DNA of 6,023 bases, from NCBI GenBank assembly GCA_028289805.1, contig JANQNI010000171.1, forward strand, positions 1 through 6,023. The letters run 5' to 3'. How positions within the stretch are numbered: position 1 is the stretch's first letter; each line of letters begins with the position of its first letter. Shown piece after piece: positions 4,439-6,023 of the stretch. Source of the stretch: Thermoplasmatota archaeon (GTDB taxonomy: Archaea; Thermoplasmatota; E2; JACPAO01; JAHFTW01). The notes beneath the pieces are model-generated. The model searched no databases. It saw only the letters and a list, made by a program, of their open reading frames with translations, and was not told the DNA's origin. Position numbers and translations under genes: made by a program.

Positions 4439-5968
4439 TCAGGCTACGTCGGGTTCCGAGGGGGGCCGCGACGCTGGCGTTGCTTGGTCTTCGAGGCTTC
4501 GCCGGATGGCCGCGAAGCGGGGCTGGTCGTTGAGCCGAAGGAGTGTTGGGTGTCCGAGGCGTTTCCGGGCGAGGTCTGGGGCAAGTTGCGCGACGAGTGC
4601 GAAGCGGTCCAGGGCGGCGCCGAGTTGTCCCAGGTGGGCGTTGCTGATGGCGGCGCCGAGGTTGGCTTGGGCCTTCTTGCGGTGGTTATCCAGGGTGCCG
4701 GCGGCGGCGAGGTAGTGGTTCAATGCTTCGGCGTCGCGGCGGCGGTGGCTTAGGGCCGTGGCGAGCATGAGGCGCGTTTCAGGCAGGATCGGGAAGAGAG
4801 TATGGGCGCGGCGGGCGTAGTGAAGCGCGATGCGGTGGCGCTTGGCGTGGTGGGCGAGTTTGGCCAAGACCCAGTAGCCCCGACCCCTGCGTTCGCGTCG
4901 AGTCTGGGGGAGGATGCTTCCCGTGTCGCGGCCCCGGCGCGTGTTGTGGGCGTCGTGGATGAGGGGGCGTTGCCGAACCAACAAAGCGGCAAGGATGGCT
5001 GCCAGGGCCAGTACGGGCCACGTCCACGCCGGGGCGGGGATAGGCGAGGAAGGCGCGGTCGTGGCGGGATTCAGGTCGGTGGAACCAGGGGGGAGCGTGA
5101 CATGGAGGGGTTGGCCAACGCCTTGGCCCAGGAGTCGGGCCTCGGCGTTGTAGAGGGTCACGTCTTGGCCGCCGGGGCGCAGGGGGTTTCCTTCGAGGGT
5201 GCCGGCTGCGCTTCGGAGGGAGATCCGGTCGGCGGTGACGTGGGGGGCGTGGACGTAGAACGCAGAGGGGGCGTCTTGGAGGGTGAGCGTGAGGGTGCCG
5301 TCGGCGACGAACAGGTATGTCTCGGTGGCTTCGTTGCCGGTTCCGTCCGAGCGGGGCCGGATGCCGGTTTCGAGGGTTTGGGTGCCGTCGGCGGTGTCGA
5401 GCCGAGCCGTCCAGTCCCACAGTGAGAGTCGGAACGCGCCCGCGACCGTGACGGTGAAGGGCTCGTTGCAGGAGGCAGGGAGTAGGGTTTGGGCGAGGTC
5501 GGCCACGCGGTCGGGCCTGTCGTCGCGGCGGACGATGGCCGGCGTGGTTTCCGAGGGGCGGTCGGCTGGCTGAAGGCCCACACAAGAGGTCGAGAACGTC
5601 ACCATAGGCGGATTGCTGTCGGACAGGGCGTCAAGTGCCCACCGTGCTTCTCCGCCGTTGCTCAGGCCCACCACTCGGGCGTTGCGGTGCTCGCTCGGCT
5701 CCATGGTGGGGTTGACGTATGTGCGCTGCACCGTCTCTACCACACGTTCGGCCTGGTCCGCTTCGACGCGAAGCACGGGGGATTCCAACTCGAATTGTGG
5801 GGGCGGGCGCCCGTTTGCGTCGGCCAGGAGCTTCAGGACGGCCACGTCAGCCGAAACGTGGGCGCCGTGGGCGCGGGCTTCCTGGGCGGTCAAGGCGTCA
5901 GGTGCGTCGCCGCTTGCAAGTGGGAGCAGTAGCGCGGCAGATAGTAAGATGGGCGTGATTCGGCTCAT
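4439..5968 (-). CDS. Single-pass membrane protein: extracytoplasmic beta-rich domain plus cytoplasmic TPR-like domain
   Basis: I do not recognise a named family. The 509-residue product starts with a Sec-type signal peptide (MSRITPILLSAALLLPLASG, cleavage probably near 20). Residues about 21-297 form an extracytoplasmic region with alternating strand-like segments (for example FTVTVAGAFRLSLWDWTARL at 171-190, and 218-230) and two Cys (129, 167) that could form a disulfide. A Pro/Ser/Thr-rich linker (298-314) precedes one membrane helix (about 315-331), then a strongly basic stretch (342-364) that fits the positive-inside rule. Residues about 365-490 are helical and TPR-like, with repeating Ala/Leu/Tyr patterns such as IALHYARRAHTLFP, AEALNHYLAAAG and GAALDRFALVAQLAP, about three units, with LNDQPRFAAI near the end. 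The layout suggests coupling of an outside ligand or surface structure to a cytoplasmic partner (inference). The start is fixed by an in-frame stop just upstream (5974-5972) and by a GGAGGT motif. Third positions are about 76% G/C in the first 150 codons, lower than in ndk or the kinase. Confidence 0.8.
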   Translation of the reverse strand: MSRITPILLSAALLLPLASGDAPDALTAQEARAHGAHVSADVAVLKLLADANGRPPPQFELESPVLRVEADQAERVVETVQRTYVNPTMEPSEHRNARVVGLSNGGEARWALDALSDSNPPMVTFSTSCVGLQPADRPSETTPAIVRRDDRPDRVADLAQTLLPASCNEPFTVTVAGAFRLSLWDWTARLDTADGTQTLETGIRPRSDGTGNEATETYLFVADGTLTLTLQDAPSAFYVHAPHVTADRISLRSAAGTLEGNPLRPGGQDVTLYNAEARLLGQGVGQPLHVTLPPGSTDLNPATTAPSSPIPAPAWTWPVLALAAILAALLVRQRPLIHDAHNTRRGRDTGSILPQTRRERRGRGYWVLAKLAHHAKRHRIALHYARRAHTLFPILPETRLMLATALSHRRRDAEALNHYLAAAGTLDNHRKKAQANLGAAISNAHLGQLGAALDRFALVAQLAPDLARKRLGHPTLLRLNDQPRFAAIRRSLEDQATPASRPPSEPDVA

Positions 5969-5980
5969 GTTTTATCATGC

Positions 5981-5986
5981 ACCTCC
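5981..5986 (-). promoter_or_regulatory. Shine-Dalgarno-like site of the membrane/TPR gene
   Basis: On the - strand GGAGGT (5986 to 5981) precedes the ATG at 5968 by 12 nt. It is a full-strength anti-16S match, but the spacing is somewhat long. No other start codon in this frame is possible upstream because TAA occurs at 5974-5972. It is the only gene of the window with a clear ribosome-binding site, so this transcript probably has a leader. Confidence 0.5.
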
Positions 5987-5998
5987 CTGACGATTGGC

Positions 5999-6008
5999 GC
6001 AGGGTTTG
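5999..6008 (-). promoter_or_regulatory. Very weak promoter-like element before the membrane/TPR gene
   Basis: On the - strand CAAACCCTGC starts 40 nt before the ATG at 5968 and loosely resembles the CAACCTTCAT module upstream of the peptidase gene. If used, transcription would begin close to the GGAGGT site, which makes the two signals hard to reconcile. The real promoter may lie beyond the window edge at 6023. Confidence 0.15.
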
Positions 6009-6023
6009 TCCTCACGGGCACAT

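Noticed and set aside
4177..5968. The RHH gene and its neighbour as a toxin-antitoxin pair.
   Set aside because: The neighbour is a 509-residue convergent membrane protein with no toxin features. Toxin-antitoxin genes are normally co-directional, small and overlapping.
1..6023. CRISPR array, insertion sequence, integrase or replication origin.
   Set aside because: No regularly spaced repeats, transposase or recombinase motifs, target duplications or clustered origin repeats were seen anywhere in the window.

Overview
The window reads as high-GC archaeal DNA. Three lines of evidence support this. First, ndk, the histidine kinase and the S8 peptidase all lack a ribosome-binding site, and each has a TATA-like element opening with CAAC 34-37 nt before its start codon, the layout of archaeal leaderless transcripts. 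Second, the peptidase carries a lipobox-type lipoprotein signal. Third, the small DNA-binding protein resembles ribbon-helix-helix proteins common in archaea. The NDK lacks the acidic insertions of haloarchaeal enzymes, so a Thermoplasmatota-like archaeon is my best guess. That placement is inference, not shown.

Region 1 (1-3325) is a co-directional, core-looking block on the + strand. It holds nucleoside diphosphate kinase (57-509), a soluble PAS-PAS histidine kinase with no adjacent response regulator (657-2039), and a secreted, lipid-anchored S8 (subtilisin-type) serine peptidase (2099-3325). Each gene has its own candidate promoter, so this looks like three single-gene units rather than an operon. 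Third codon positions are almost all G or C (about 96% in ndk and 92% in the first 100 kinase codons, counted by hand).

Region 2 (3326-4176) is an 851-bp stretch with no convincing protein gene. Its + strand is very C-rich to about 3540 and G-rich after about 3600. A 14-bp imperfect stem-loop (3553-3593) sits at the switch. It also holds a perfect 8-bp hairpin (3957-3980), a G9 tract (3788-3796) and a 9-bp inverted repeat (4040-4113) that overlaps a possible promoter region.

Region 3 (4177-6023) holds two convergent genes whose stop codons are one base apart. One is an 86-residue ribbon-helix-helix-like protein (+). The other is a 509-residue single-pass membrane protein (-) with a signal peptide, an extracytoplasmic beta-rich domain, one membrane helix and a cytoplasmic TPR-like helical repeat. 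Both have looser codon use (about 73-76% G/C at third positions), suggesting a history different from Region 1. No complete known defence, toxin-antitoxin or mobile system is recognisable. The most novel-looking parts are the membrane/TPR protein, its RHH partner and the structured gap beside them.
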